Assembly: GCA_037575805.1 (NCBI GenBank)
Contig: JAZHPD010000066.1
Location: forward strand, 102,091 to 166,090
DNA: 64,000 bases
From: Lecanicillium sp. G3
Taxonomy: Eukaryota > Ascomycota > Sordariomycetes > Hypocreales > Cordycipitaceae
Direction of reading: 5' to 3'
This document shows positions 43,445 through 52,060 of this stretch, piece after piece. A program made the position numbers and the translations under genes. Below the pieces are notes generated by a model. It did no database searches and was not told where the DNA came from. It saw nothing but the letters and a program-made list of their open reading frames with translations. The stretch's first letter is position 1; each line of letters begins with the position of its first letter.

Positions 43445-44608
43445 TCATGCTTTCTTGGACGAGATGTGACTGTCGTGCAGCTCCGCGACCGCTGGTATAA
43501 TCAGCGCCTCAATCTCCGACTCGGGCTCCTCGGGCGGCAGCTCGTCCGCCCGCAGCGGCCTGCCCTCGGCGTCGCCCCAGCCGCCCTTGCGCGCGACGCG
43601 CAGCCAGTGGTCGTCGCGGCGCGGGCTCACAAAGACCACCTCCCACTTGCGCGTGGTGAGCAGGTTGCCGATGACGAGGTGGTGCTGGTAGCGCTCGAGG
43701 CTGGCGCGCGCCTTGTGCACCAGGATGGCCGGGTCCGTCTCGAGCTTGTAGCTGACAATCATGCCCTCGGGCGCCCAGCCGTCGACGAGGTTCTCGAGGA
43801 ACTTGGGCACCGGGTCGAGGTCCACGACGAGACGCTTGGAGTGGGGGACGCGCGAGGCGTCAAAGTTGTCAAAGGCCTCTTCCTCCTCGCCCGAGCCTTC
43901 GGGGCTCTTGGAGGGTGGCTGCCGCTGCTGCTGCTGCTGCTGCTGCTGCTTCTCCTGCCCCTGAAACTTTTGCGCCATGTCGGTGGACTGGATCTTGTGC
44001 TCCGACATGCGTTCCGGCGGCACGAAAAAGTCAGACACGGCGGCCGCAAGGTAGAGCAAGCCTGCCGGACCCAGCGGGCGCATCAGCCTCGCGATGCCTC
44101 TCAGCTCATGCAGGTAGTCGCCGATGGTGACAAAGGGCAGCATGAGGAGCATATTGCTCTTCTTTGCCTTTTTGTACTCGCGCAGCACGCCCCGAATACG
44201 GCTCTGGTCCTTCTTGCGCACCACCACCCGCGCGGCGTCGCCGTCCGCGGCGTCCTCGTCCTCGTCCAGAAAGTCCAGGAAGCAGTCCTTGGCGTGCGTG
44301 TAGTGCCGCGAGTACGGCTGCAGGCTGAACTCGCGGTGCAGGAAGATGACGGCGTAGCCGGCCGAGAGGAAGTACTCGGCCGAGGTAGCGCCTCGCGTGC
44401 CCGCGCTGAAGTTGTCGATGAAGCGCACCGTCTGCCGCTCCAGGGGCACCGTCGTGCCGCCCGAGGTGATGAGCACCACGCGGTGGCCGGCAGTCGCGTG
44501 CTCGTTGATGAAGGACTCGGCCTGGGCCATATGCGAGGCCAGCAGCCGCGGCGGCGGGTTGGATAAGAAGTAGGCATCTTCGGCCTTGACAGATTGCGCC
44601 GACGCCAT
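43445..44608 (-). CDS. CAB2: Phosphopantothenate-cysteine ligase (PPCS/Cab2)
   Basis: A single exon of 387 aa. The nucleotide-binding N-terminus LITSGGTTVPLE and the block VRFIDNFSAGTRGA are signatures of eukaryotic PPCS/CoaB. AAAVSDFFVPPERM and the motif PKFLENLVDGWAPEGMIVSY are further conserved blocks. The enzyme joins 4'-phosphopantothenate to cysteine with nucleotide hydrolysis, the second step of CoA synthesis from pantothenate. Residues about 215-255 form an insertion: eight Gln coded by (CAG)8 (CTG on the plus strand, 43925-43949), then an acidic SPEGSGEEEEAFDNFD segment. A long antisense frame at 43466-44566 is a codon-bias shadow. Confidence 0.93.
   Translation of the reverse strand: MASAQSVKAEDAYFLSNPPPRLLASHMAQAESFINEHATAGHRVVLITSGGTTVPLERQTVRFIDNFSAGTRGATSAEYFLSAGYAVIFLHREFSLQPYSRHYTHAKDCFLDFLDEDEDAADGDAARVVVRKKDQSRIRGVLREYKKAKKSNMLLMLPFVTIGDYLHELRGIARLMRPLGPAGLLYLAAAVSDFFVPPERMSEHKIQSTDMAQKFQGQEKQQQQQQQQRQPPSKSPEGSGEEEEAFDNFDASRVPHSKRLVVDLDPVPKFLENLVDGWAPEGMIVSYKLETDPAILVHKARASLERYQHHLVIGNLLTTRKWEVVFVSPRRDDHWLRVARKGGWGDAEGRPLRADELPPEEPESEIEALIIPAVAELHDSHISSKKA
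43925..43949. repeat. (CTG)8 trinucleotide run coding poly-Gln
   Basis: Eight uninterrupted CTG units on the plus strand encode eight Gln in the ligase linker. Confidence 0.9.
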
Positions 44609-44851
44609 ATTTATTTGCGTCTTTTAGTTATCGCCCCTTCCTTTCTCCCTTCTGCTCTCTTATTTATGGCTGTAGCTGCTTGTGCCGTCAACTTGGCGTT
44701 GATGGAGTTGATGGAAGTAAACTCTATAGTGTAGTGAGGGGTTTATGATAAGACTTTGGCGCGCCTCGCAAGTTCCGGTTGACTATCTCGACTCGCTGTT
44801 TCGGGCCAGCAACCGGAGCGCGACGATTAAATTGACAGAAAACGGGACGAG

Positions 44852-45055
44852 ATGAAGCTAGCAAAAGAGAACTACGCTCTTCTGCCAACTTTAGGTTTCC
44901 TCGGCCTCTTTATAATCCCCCCGTCCTTGGCTGTGCTGATATTTACGAAGCAGCTCCTATCCCGCCTCACGGCCAGCAACGGCGACGCTGCGGTCGCACA
45001 GCAACATAACTTATTCGTGATCTGCATTTTGATAGGAGTCACAGTTTCAGCTTGA
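44852..45055 (+). CDS. Possible small two-helix membrane protein
   Basis: A 67-codon frame, divergent from the CoA-pathway ligase with 243 bp between starts. Residues ~9-32 (LLPTLGFLGLFIIPPSLAVL) and ~50-66 (NLFVICILIGVTV) are hydrophobic and flanked by Lys/Arg and polar residues, as in a two-span membrane peptide. I do not recognise the family. The frame could equally be chance, because short hydrophobic frames arise in pyrimidine-rich DNA. An additional exon downstream cannot be excluded. Confidence 0.35.
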   Translation: MKLAKENYALLPTLGFLGLFIIPPSLAVLIFTKQLLSRLTASNGDAAVAQQHNLFVICILIGVTVSA

Positions 45056-45539
45056 CCGAGGTGAGAAATAAGTCAAGGTTGCTGGCCTTTGTGACCGCAC
45101 AAGTCAGACAGCGGGTGATGGTGTTACCAACTCGCAAAAACGGGCCTAATCACGACAAAGGCGGCAACTGGCGACAAATGGTGAGTAACCAACTTCACGG
45201 CAAATACAGTCTTAGAAACGAGATCTCGACATCTTCTATTACAAACTGGCGCACCTGTCCGCCCTCGACTTGCACAGTATACACACCAGACCAACAAATT
45301 CCACCACTGTACCCCTTCTAGTTCAGATGCTTACAAGATTTGTGCCGACGAATCAGCCGCTTGTTGAGCGACAAGTTGTCGTTTCAATAGTACGCGAATG
45401 GCTGATCCAAGGATTCTGCACTATAATAGCTGTCAGTTATCGCTCCTCTATTGGACCTTGTAGGACATCCTGTGAGTGTCAACTTACGCTCGGTTGTGAT
45501 AGTACCAGCCAAAGCTGGCCGCCGTATAATCGTCAGATT

Positions 45540-45761
45540 CCGTCCAAGCCCGATGGCGTGGTCACGACGACGCCGACGAGCACGCGCATGGTCAACAACT
45601 GCAACAAGGTCCACGAGGTCGCGAACGGCGAGGCCTGTGAGAACATTGCCACGAAGTACAGCATCTCGCCAGCCAACATATTCACCTGGAACCCGGCGAC
45701 CAAGGGACACTGCGGCACGATGCCGGTCGGTGACTTTGTGTGCGTGGGAGTAATCTCCTAA
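45540..45761 (+). pseudogene. LysM-domain fragment (orphan 3' end of a LysM protein gene)
   Basis: The frame ending at 45761 encodes a Thr/Pro linker (SKPDGVVTTTPTSTRM) and then one complete fungal-type LysM: NNCNKVHEVANGEACENIAT, KYSISPANIFTWNP and HCGTMPVGDFVCVGVIS. This is the linker-LysM order seen inside multi-LysM secreted proteins, which bind chitin or chitin-like oligomers. Upstream in the same frame I find neither a signal peptide nor a preceding LysM; residues coded before 45540 look random. The nominal ATG at 45270 gives no secretory N-terminus. I read it as the 3' remnant of a LysM gene. An intact gene with an unrecognised distant 5' exon remains possible. Confidence 0.55.
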
Positions 45762-45943
45762 GGCGGCAGACAGCGTGGCGCAGTTGGAGTAGACTCTGCA
45801 ACTTCATTCTTTCAACTTTTTTTCCCATTGATTGTATGTCTTGCCGGCGCACTTGCATGTTGGCCGACTCGTTGTTGGAATAGTACCATCTATATCTCCA
45901 CCTCATCTCGTTACAGTGATGCGCGTATTCCGTTGTGAAAATC

Positions 45944-47638
45944 CTATTTCACATTCGGCCTCCTATAATCGGGGTCAAACTCATCCTCAACCATGCCAAC
46001 CCCGTAGTCAGCCTGATTCGCCCCCCAATTGATCGGATTCTCCCCTTCCCCGTACAGAAACTCCCCAATCTCCTTGGTAAACCAAACCCCCCTGCCGTGA
46101 ATATTATCCGCAATCTCAAACAGCCCCATCGTCACCACCGGCCGCGTGTCCGCGTCCCAGGCCGCCCAGCCCAGCTTCGCCTTCATCTCCGCGAGCAGCC
46201 GCCTCTCGTCGTCGTCGTCGTCGTCGTCGACGAACTGCAGGAAGCTCAGCTCCACGGAGCGCAGCGTCCGTGGCAGCTGCGCCAGCGCGGGGACCAGGTC
46301 GTCGACCGTGACGATGAACTGCGAGAGGCCAAAGTGGCGGAGGTGCCGCCACGCGTCGAGGGGCAGGATCTGCTGCAGGGGCGGGAACCCCGTGCCGTCG
46401 TGCGTGGCGGCATCGCGCTCGGCGTCGGAGCGCAGGCGGAAGTGTTCGAGGTGCGGAGCTTTGGCGAGGAGCGTCTTGAGGCTGCCGTTGGTGAGCGGCG
46501 CCCAGCCCTCGTCGAGCATCCCGCCTACGATGAGAGGTAAGTCGAGGCGGCGGAAGCCAGGTTGCTCTAGGATCGCTTCCATGTTGCCGTACTCTTCGCA
46601 CGGCTGCGCGAGCATATGAGGATTCAGACCGGTGTTGAGCCCGTGAACATCAAAAACCAGCTCGGGGACCACCAGCGCGTCCGTCTCGCCTCTTTTGCGG
46701 ATCCGGTCGGCCAGGACCTTCAGCAAAAGTACGACACCTCTCCAACTCGCCTTCTCAATATTGACCTGCTCCTCGGGCGAGTCAGGCCCCGCAACCCACG
46801 ACCCCGTCATCAGCAGCGGCGAGTCCCTCGTCGTGGGCCAGCCCCGCGGAATCGGATAATTGTAGCCGTACGGAAGCGCCCGTATCATCGGCGTGCGGTA
46901 CAGCGGCGTGTACAGGTGCCCATGCGTCGCCGGCGTGACCGTTATCCGCGTCAGGTTCGGAAACCGGTCCAACGCATACACCAGCGCATCGGCATCGGCC
47001 CCCGCAGCCATGACCCGCGCCTGCTCGCGCAGCATTTCGCAATACAGCCGATACGACGGCTCGAGCTGCGGCTGCGCGTCCCGCTGCCTCTTCCTCTCCA
47101 CGTTCTGCGGCAGCGCCGCGGCCGCCGCCAGCCCCGTCTCCCTCTCCCCCCCGTCCTCAAAGGCATCGCCCCCATTCCGCTGCGCCAGCTCCCGCAGGTT
47201 CCGCTCGCGCCGCCCCGTGAACCACGCCCTCATCGCGCCCTCCATCACCGCCGCCTGCAGGCCCTCGCCCAGCCAGCGGTCCTCGAACGCCGCGGGCACG
47301 TCCTCGTCCACGCTGCCGTACCCGCCCGCGTCGTTGGTGCGGTCGGCGGCCGACGCGGGGTCTGCGAGCCGCGCGTCGTCGTAGATGAGCTCCCGGACCT
47401 GCAGCCGGAAGGCCGGGTGCTCGGCGACGGCCCTGAGGACGGATATGTTGAGCGGGTTGGGGGAGAGGAAGACGCGCGAGAGGCGGAGAGGCACAGCGTC
47501 GCGGAGGGGGCGGCCGGCGAGGCGGAGGGACTTGATGTCGCTGTTGGGGAGGAGGGCGCAGATGGCGGCGAGGATCTCGGGCGGGAAGCGGAGGATATTG
47601 AGCCCGGTCTGTGAGGCCTTTTCATCTTTGGTGCTCAT
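45944..47638 (-). CDS. F-box-like domain protein
   Basis: A single exon of 564 aa from the ATG at 47638 (an in-frame ATG at 47695 would add 19 residues of leader-like sequence). Residues ~12-40 are an F-box (LNILRFPPEILAAICALLPN), followed by SLRLAGRPLRDAVPLRLSRV and FLSPNPLNISVLRAVAEHPA, a layout common in expanded fungal F-box families. The rest has weak leucine-rich periodicity (HLEHFRLRSD, RSVELSFLQFV) and a run of seven Asp. F-box proteins recruit substrates to SCF ubiquitin ligases through Skp1; the substrate is unknown. A similar but interrupted F-box gene lies just upstream on the same strand. Confidence 0.78.
   Translation of the reverse strand: MSTKDEKASQTGLNILRFPPEILAAICALLPNSDIKSLRLAGRPLRDAVPLRLSRVFLSPNPLNISVLRAVAEHPAFRLQVRELIYDDARLADPASAADRTNDAGGYGSVDEDVPAAFEDRWLGEGLQAAVMEGAMRAWFTGRRERNLRELAQRNGGDAFEDGGERETGLAAAAALPQNVERKRQRDAQPQLEPSYRLYCEMLREQARVMAAGADADALVYALDRFPNLTRITVTPATHGHLYTPLYRTPMIRALPYGYNYPIPRGWPTTRDSPLLMTGSWVAGPDSPEEQVNIEKASWRGVVLLLKVLADRIRKRGETDALVVPELVFDVHGLNTGLNPHMLAQPCEEYGNMEAILEQPGFRRLDLPLIVGGMLDEGWAPLTNGSLKTLLAKAPHLEHFRLRSDAERDAATHDGTGFPPLQQILPLDAWRHLRHFGLSQFIVTVDDLVPALAQLPRTLRSVELSFLQFVDDDDDDDERRLLAEMKAKLGWAAWDADTRPVVTMGLFEIADNIHGRGVWFTKEIGEFLYGEGENPINWGANQADYGVGMVEDEFDPDYRRPNVK
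46207..46231. repeat. GTC trinucleotide run coding poly-Asp
   Basis: About eight GTC units (GAC on the gene strand) encode the acidic run in the F-box protein. Confidence 0.8.
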
Positions 47639-48323
47639 CTTGATGGTTTGTAGATGGCGAGATTGACGTGAAGACGGATACTGGCGCTTCACCATGCGCT
47701 TGTGGTAATAGTTGACCAGCAGCTCAGTAAGTTGGGGACCAACTCAGTGGCGGTTATTTGTTACTCAATAACCAAGCCACAAACTCATCGCAAGGCTTAG
47801 CATGGCCAACCATTGCTTGAGCTGACGTTGTGGCCAAATAGCTGATTGATGATGCAAGAGGACAGACAGTGGCAGGGTGGGGATGCGATGAACGAGCCGA
47901 TATTAAAGACTGAAGCTTCACTAACGATAAGCAGCGCCATGACTGAAACGGCAAGGGAAAATACGACAGATGAAATACTAATCGAAACTACTCTTTTCAA
48001 CAATTTTATTCTTTTTTATATCAATTTTCTCTGCAGTCCCATATGACGTTACTTGGCCCATGGTGGTTGTTTCAATACAGCTTCTAGCTCAATAGACGCG
48101 ACACACACACAGCACATAGCAAGATAGCAAGATATAGTACAGTAGCTGATTGTCCTCATATAAATTTTATCCGTATTACGATAAAACCATCCAATTGGAC
48201 TCGCTACCTATCTTCGTTCGGGCTACTTGGCGTACGGAATGGCAGCTTTGCTCGCTCATTTTCCTATTGGAACGCCGCTTTCGCTAGAGATGCTACAATC
48301 ACTCACGCTATGTCTCGGCTTAT
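47639..48323. other. Intergenic region between the two F-box genes
   Basis: About 0.7 kb, AT-rich in its right half. It holds the promoter of the intact F-box gene. No coding feature is supported. Confidence 0.4.
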
Positions 48324-49901
48324 CTACGTCGCAGCCAAATTTGGCCCAACCCAGCCGTCCTGTTCGTACAGGTGCCGCACGCTGCCTGGCTGAATTGGAG
48401 CGTCAAACCCATTCTTCGTATCGTACCTCGATCGACTATCGTTCGTGAGATTAGACGCAGCAGCCCTCCAATTCGGATGGTACATAACCCTTTCTGTCCC
48501 CAAGTCCTGCCACGCTACCAGGTTCGCCGTCTGGCCTGTGATCTGGACTTCGAACTCGGTTGCGCAGCGGCGGCACCACCCCGCGTGCGAGGTCGTCCAA
48601 TCCCTCCCCGCACGGTGCACCGTATCCAAAAGCCCACCGTGACGGGGCGGATTCGATCTTTCCAGCCTTTGCGTCCTGGTCGTGTCGTAATACTCGTGGC
48701 GGCAGACACTTATCGGCGACATCAACTCTGCCGTCAGCGACGACCGGGCCGTGGCAAAGTGCCAAGAGCACTTGCGCAGATACCGACCCCCCACGACTTT
48801 GGGTCTTACTTCGTAATTTATCAGTACTTCCATGTTCAGTCCACAAAGTTCGAAGTGGCGATCGAGGCTCCAGCTGGTCGACGCGAGCAGACCCCCGAGG
48901 TAATTGCTCTTGTCATTGTCAAGCATATGCCGCAGGCGAAGGTACTTGAGGGCCAGCTGAACATGGCGATGGCTGAGCCAATACTTTTCAGGCGTGGGTG
49001 AAAAACGGAGAGTTTTAAATCTAGGGTCAGGACAGTGCCCTGAATGAGCCACGAGGGGGGTATCGTGGTAGTGGACGCGGTGTAGCGAAATGCAAGCAGA
49101 GCAGGCCCATCTGTCTGGGTCGTCGCGGATCATTACGGCAAAGAGATGGAGCCTGTCAAATCTCGGGGCTTCCTAAGCTCTGGTCTGGAGATTGCCATGC
49201 AGGGTACTATGTATCTTCTTGCAGGTTCGGCTGAGGTGCAGCAAGCCGACGAGAGGAAGCCGCTCGGCGACGGCGAGGAGCACGTCGGAAGTCGTGCGTA
49301 CAATTGGCGGAGTTGTTCCATTGCAGATGACGATGTCGGTTTCCGGCGTGGCCGCAGAGGTCTGTTCAAATGTAGACGTTACCTCCTGATCTGGCATAGA
49401 GCCAGGCCTCTCCTTTTCCCTTGTTCGCCTGGGCGTCGGGCTCTCCTCTCGCGCGGGACTCGAAGTCTGCTCAGGCATAGACCTGGGCGTCTGCGATCTC
49501 GCCCGTCCTTCCCGCCTTGGAGTGGGCTCCGGCGTGGGATCCGGCGTAGGTTCCGCCATGGGATTCATCACCATTATCCTTGCCGTGTGCCTTGGTACGA
49601 AATCTGCTGCTGTAGTATCCGCCGCCACCGCATCTCCCACCATCCCCTCAATGCGCCGCATCCTTTCCAACGCCCTTTGCGCCAACTTTTCTCGCCTCGC
49701 CTCGGAATCTGGCGCCCGTCTTCTCTCTGTGCTCCCCTCTGGCTTACGCCCGCGCTGCAACTCGGGCGGTTCTGCCTGCGGCACAAATTCATCGCCATTG
49801 CCATTCGTCGTCGGCTTGTGCGTCACGTCGAAGAGCAGGAGGCTGTATGCGGTGAAGAGCAAGGATATCGTCGCTGGGGGAGAGTGAGATGGTTGCTCCA
49901 T
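48324..49901 (-). pseudogene. F-box-like gene interrupted by one in-frame TAG
   Basis: From the ATG at 49901 the frame runs 242 codons to a TAG at 49175-49173, then continues in the same frame without another stop for 282 codons to 48324. The first part is Pro/Glu/Arg-rich and then enters an F-box (SDVLLAVAERLPLVGLLHLS, RTCKKIHSTLHG). The second part begins EAPRFDRLHLFAVMIRDDPD and RWACSACISLHR, the usual continuation of fungal F-box-like proteins that carry a CxxC plus LH motif. The break therefore falls inside one conserved domain. No canonical intron removes the TAG: the nearest GT..AG pair is 35 bp and out of frame, and a 78-bp alternative needs a poor donor and deletes the F-box helix. 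A pseudogene, a sequencing error or stop readthrough are the options. Confidence 0.6.
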
Positions 49902-50278
49902 TATGGAATGATGTTCGGCGTGTAGATATAGGATATGCTGAAGTGAGAGATGCTGTCGTGAAAGGCACATGTACATAGAAATCTTGGGCCGGCGGAAGTC
50001 ACTTCAGTTCTGTGGTTTAGTGAACGAAGGAGCGAAGAGTAACTTACGCTTAGGAAAGAACGGGCAGCTGGCCAAAGGTGTCTAAGTAGCATCAATCAGG
50101 ACACCTCATATGGATAACTGCTCGCAATGAACATCATTATTGATTCATTGTTTAAATAACTAGAATTACTTGGCTATATGCTTGTTTGCCATTTTTCTTT
50201 CACGCATAACCATAAAACAAAAAACCTCCTTTACTATTCTTCTTCTCCTCCTCCCATTATCCCCTCTCTTCTCCCGTA
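49902..50278. other. Short intergenic region before the acetyl-CoA transporter 3' end
   Basis: About 380 bp containing the leader of the interrupted F-box gene and the 3' flank of the transporter. Nothing else was seen. Confidence 0.4.
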
Positions 50279-52060
50279 TTATTGCTTGCTGGGCGACAGT
50301 CTCCAAGCACGCAAGGGCAGGGCCTGCAGCTGTCGTACCTTGGGCTTAATGTACCAGAAGAACGTGGCGGCACCAAACAGCACGCACAGCATATTGACCC
50401 AGTAGAAGCCGTCGCGCGTCATCTCGCACACGCCGCCGCCGTCGATGCAGCGGTCCTTTTCCGCCTGCACGGCGCAGGAGAAGGCCTCGGTGACGCGGGG
50501 GCCCCTGAGGTGCGCGCTGCTCGTGCCCTTGCCCGGGTGGCAGGTGGCGACGGTGAAGGCGTCGACGAGGCGGAGGATGAAGAAGCGCGGGAACGTGCCG
50601 CCGAGGTTGGAGACGGTGGCGAGCAGGGTCATGTAGGTGCCGCCGATGACGGGATCGGAGACCTTGGCGTGGAACGCGGAGACGGAGACGAACATGACGG
50701 TGTTGGTAAAGGTGGAGATGATGTGCTCGAAGATGACGACGAGCAGGTACCAGGGGGTGACGCCCTCGGCGGGGAAGATGGCGACGGTGATCTGGGCGAG
50801 GATGGCGGCGCCGAGGCGGCCGACGAAGCCCCAGCCCCAGAGCCTCATGGCGCCGTACTTTTGCGACCACATGCCGGCGTAGTAGCCCAGGCCAATCTCG
50901 AAAGGGAAATCAATGAGGACGGTGAGGGCCATGTTGTCCTTGCCGAAGCCCTTGTCGAGGAGCTTGAGGTTGGTGACGGCGTCGTTGGCCTGGAAGCCAA
51001 TCTTGGCAATGAGGTGGACGATGATGATGGTCTGGACGTTCTTGAGCTTGAGGATGCCCCACATGATGCGGTAGACGTCCCAGACGCCGTCTTCGTTTTG
51101 CGACTTTTCCTCGCGCTTCATGAAGCCGAGGCCGAGGGTGACGATGATGTACATCCAGCCCCAGAAGGTGAGGTAGCCGCCGAGGGAGATGAGGCCGTCG
51201 TCGGAGGGCACGGTGCGGAACCACTTGTTGGCAAAGTCGGAAGCGTTGAGGGCGAGGAAGACGGTATAGGACATGAAGTGGCCGGCGGTGAGGCCTACAG
51301 TCTGCGCGGTCGAGGCGTAGGAGACGTTGCTGGGGGTCAGCAGGGTGAGGGCCCAGCCGTCGACGGCAATGTCCTGGGTGGCGCACATGAGGACGAGGAA
51401 GAACCACCAGAGCATGAAGCTCCAGACGGTGGGACCGCCAGCCTTGCCCGTGGTTTCCATCATGGTCTCGACGTGGCTGCCCAGCCAGAGCATACCGAAG
51501 CCGGAGAGGAACTGGATGGGGACGATCCATGTCTTGCGGCGGCCGAAGCGGGGGCTCCAGACTGCGTCGACAAAGGGACTCCAGAGCAGCTTGAGCGAGT
51601 AGGGGTACGAGGCGAGACTGAAGACGCCAATCTCGCCGTAGGACATGTGGTTCTTGAGCAGGAAGGGCACGGATCCCATTGCGAGGCCCATGGGGATGCC
51701 CTGGAGGAAGTAGAGCAGGACGAGGAGCATGAAGTTGCGCTGGTCGTGGAGGGGCAGCTGGAAGAAGCCGACATCGCTGGAGGTGGGCGTCTTGGTGTCG
51801 GGGACGGGGTCGTCGAGGGAGAAGGATTCGCGGGCAATGTAGTTGCCTGTGAGGGAGGCGGAATCGCTGTTGGCGTTTTTGCGCCGCATCTCGACGCCGC
51901 CGTTCATCTTGCCGTTGCCGTTTTGCTTGCCAGAGGATTTGCCAGAGGATTTGCCGGAGGACTTGGCCTTGGGAGGAGAAGAGTCGCCGTTGGTGCTGAG
52001 AGACAGCGGCGCAGGGCTGCTATCCTTTTGCGACTGTTGACGTCGCGCTCTGGCCCCCAT
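50279..52060 (-). CDS. Acetyl-CoA transporter, SLC33A1/AT-1-like
   Basis: A single exon; the ATG at 52060 gives 593 aa, while an in-frame ATG at 52240 would add 60 Ser/Pro-rich residues that look like translated leader. After a ~100-residue cytosolic tail with a SGKSSGKSSGK repeat, the membrane part begins NFMLLVLLYFLQGIPMGLAM. Conserved family blocks include SYPYSLKLLWSPFVDAVWSP, RFGRRKTWIVPIQ and CATQDIAVDGWALTLL, and near the C-terminus GGTYMTLLATVSNLGGTFPR. Animal SLC33A1 moves acetyl-CoA into the ER/Golgi lumen for acetylation reactions; yeast-type relatives are assigned similarly. A 604-codon antisense frame over the gene is a GC-bias shadow. Confidence 0.9.
   Translation of the reverse strand: MGARARRQQSQKDSSPAPLSLSTNGDSSPPKAKSSGKSSGKSSGKQNGNGKMNGGVEMRRKNANSDSASLTGNYIARESFSLDDPVPDTKTPTSSDVGFFQLPLHDQRNFMLLVLLYFLQGIPMGLAMGSVPFLLKNHMSYGEIGVFSLASYPYSLKLLWSPFVDAVWSPRFGRRKTWIVPIQFLSGFGMLWLGSHVETMMETTGKAGGPTVWSFMLWWFFLVLMCATQDIAVDGWALTLLTPSNVSYASTAQTVGLTAGHFMSYTVFLALNASDFANKWFRTVPSDDGLISLGGYLTFWGWMYIIVTLGLGFMKREEKSQNEDGVWDVYRIMWGILKLKNVQTIIIVHLIAKIGFQANDAVTNLKLLDKGFGKDNMALTVLIDFPFEIGLGYYAGMWSQKYGAMRLWGWGFVGRLGAAILAQITVAIFPAEGVTPWYLLVVIFEHIISTFTNTVMFVSVSAFHAKVSDPVIGGTYMTLLATVSNLGGTFPRFFILRLVDAFTVATCHPGKGTSSAHLRGPRVTEAFSCAVQAEKDRCIDGGGVCEMTRDGFYWVNMLCVLFGAATFFWYIKPKVRQLQALPLRAWRLSPSKQ

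Noticed and set aside
43466..44566. 366-codon plus-strand frame opposite the CoA ligase
   Set aside because: Leu/Val/Arg-rich shadow of a gene with clear family motifs on the other strand.
46616..47614. 332-codon plus-strand frame opposite the F-box gene
   Set aside because: Arg/Pro-rich with no domain; shadow of the F-box protein.
49166..49215. 35-bp GT..AG pair over the TAG of the interrupted F-box gene as an intron
   Set aside because: Too short for a spliceosomal intron, the donor is poor (GTACCC), and removal shifts the frame.
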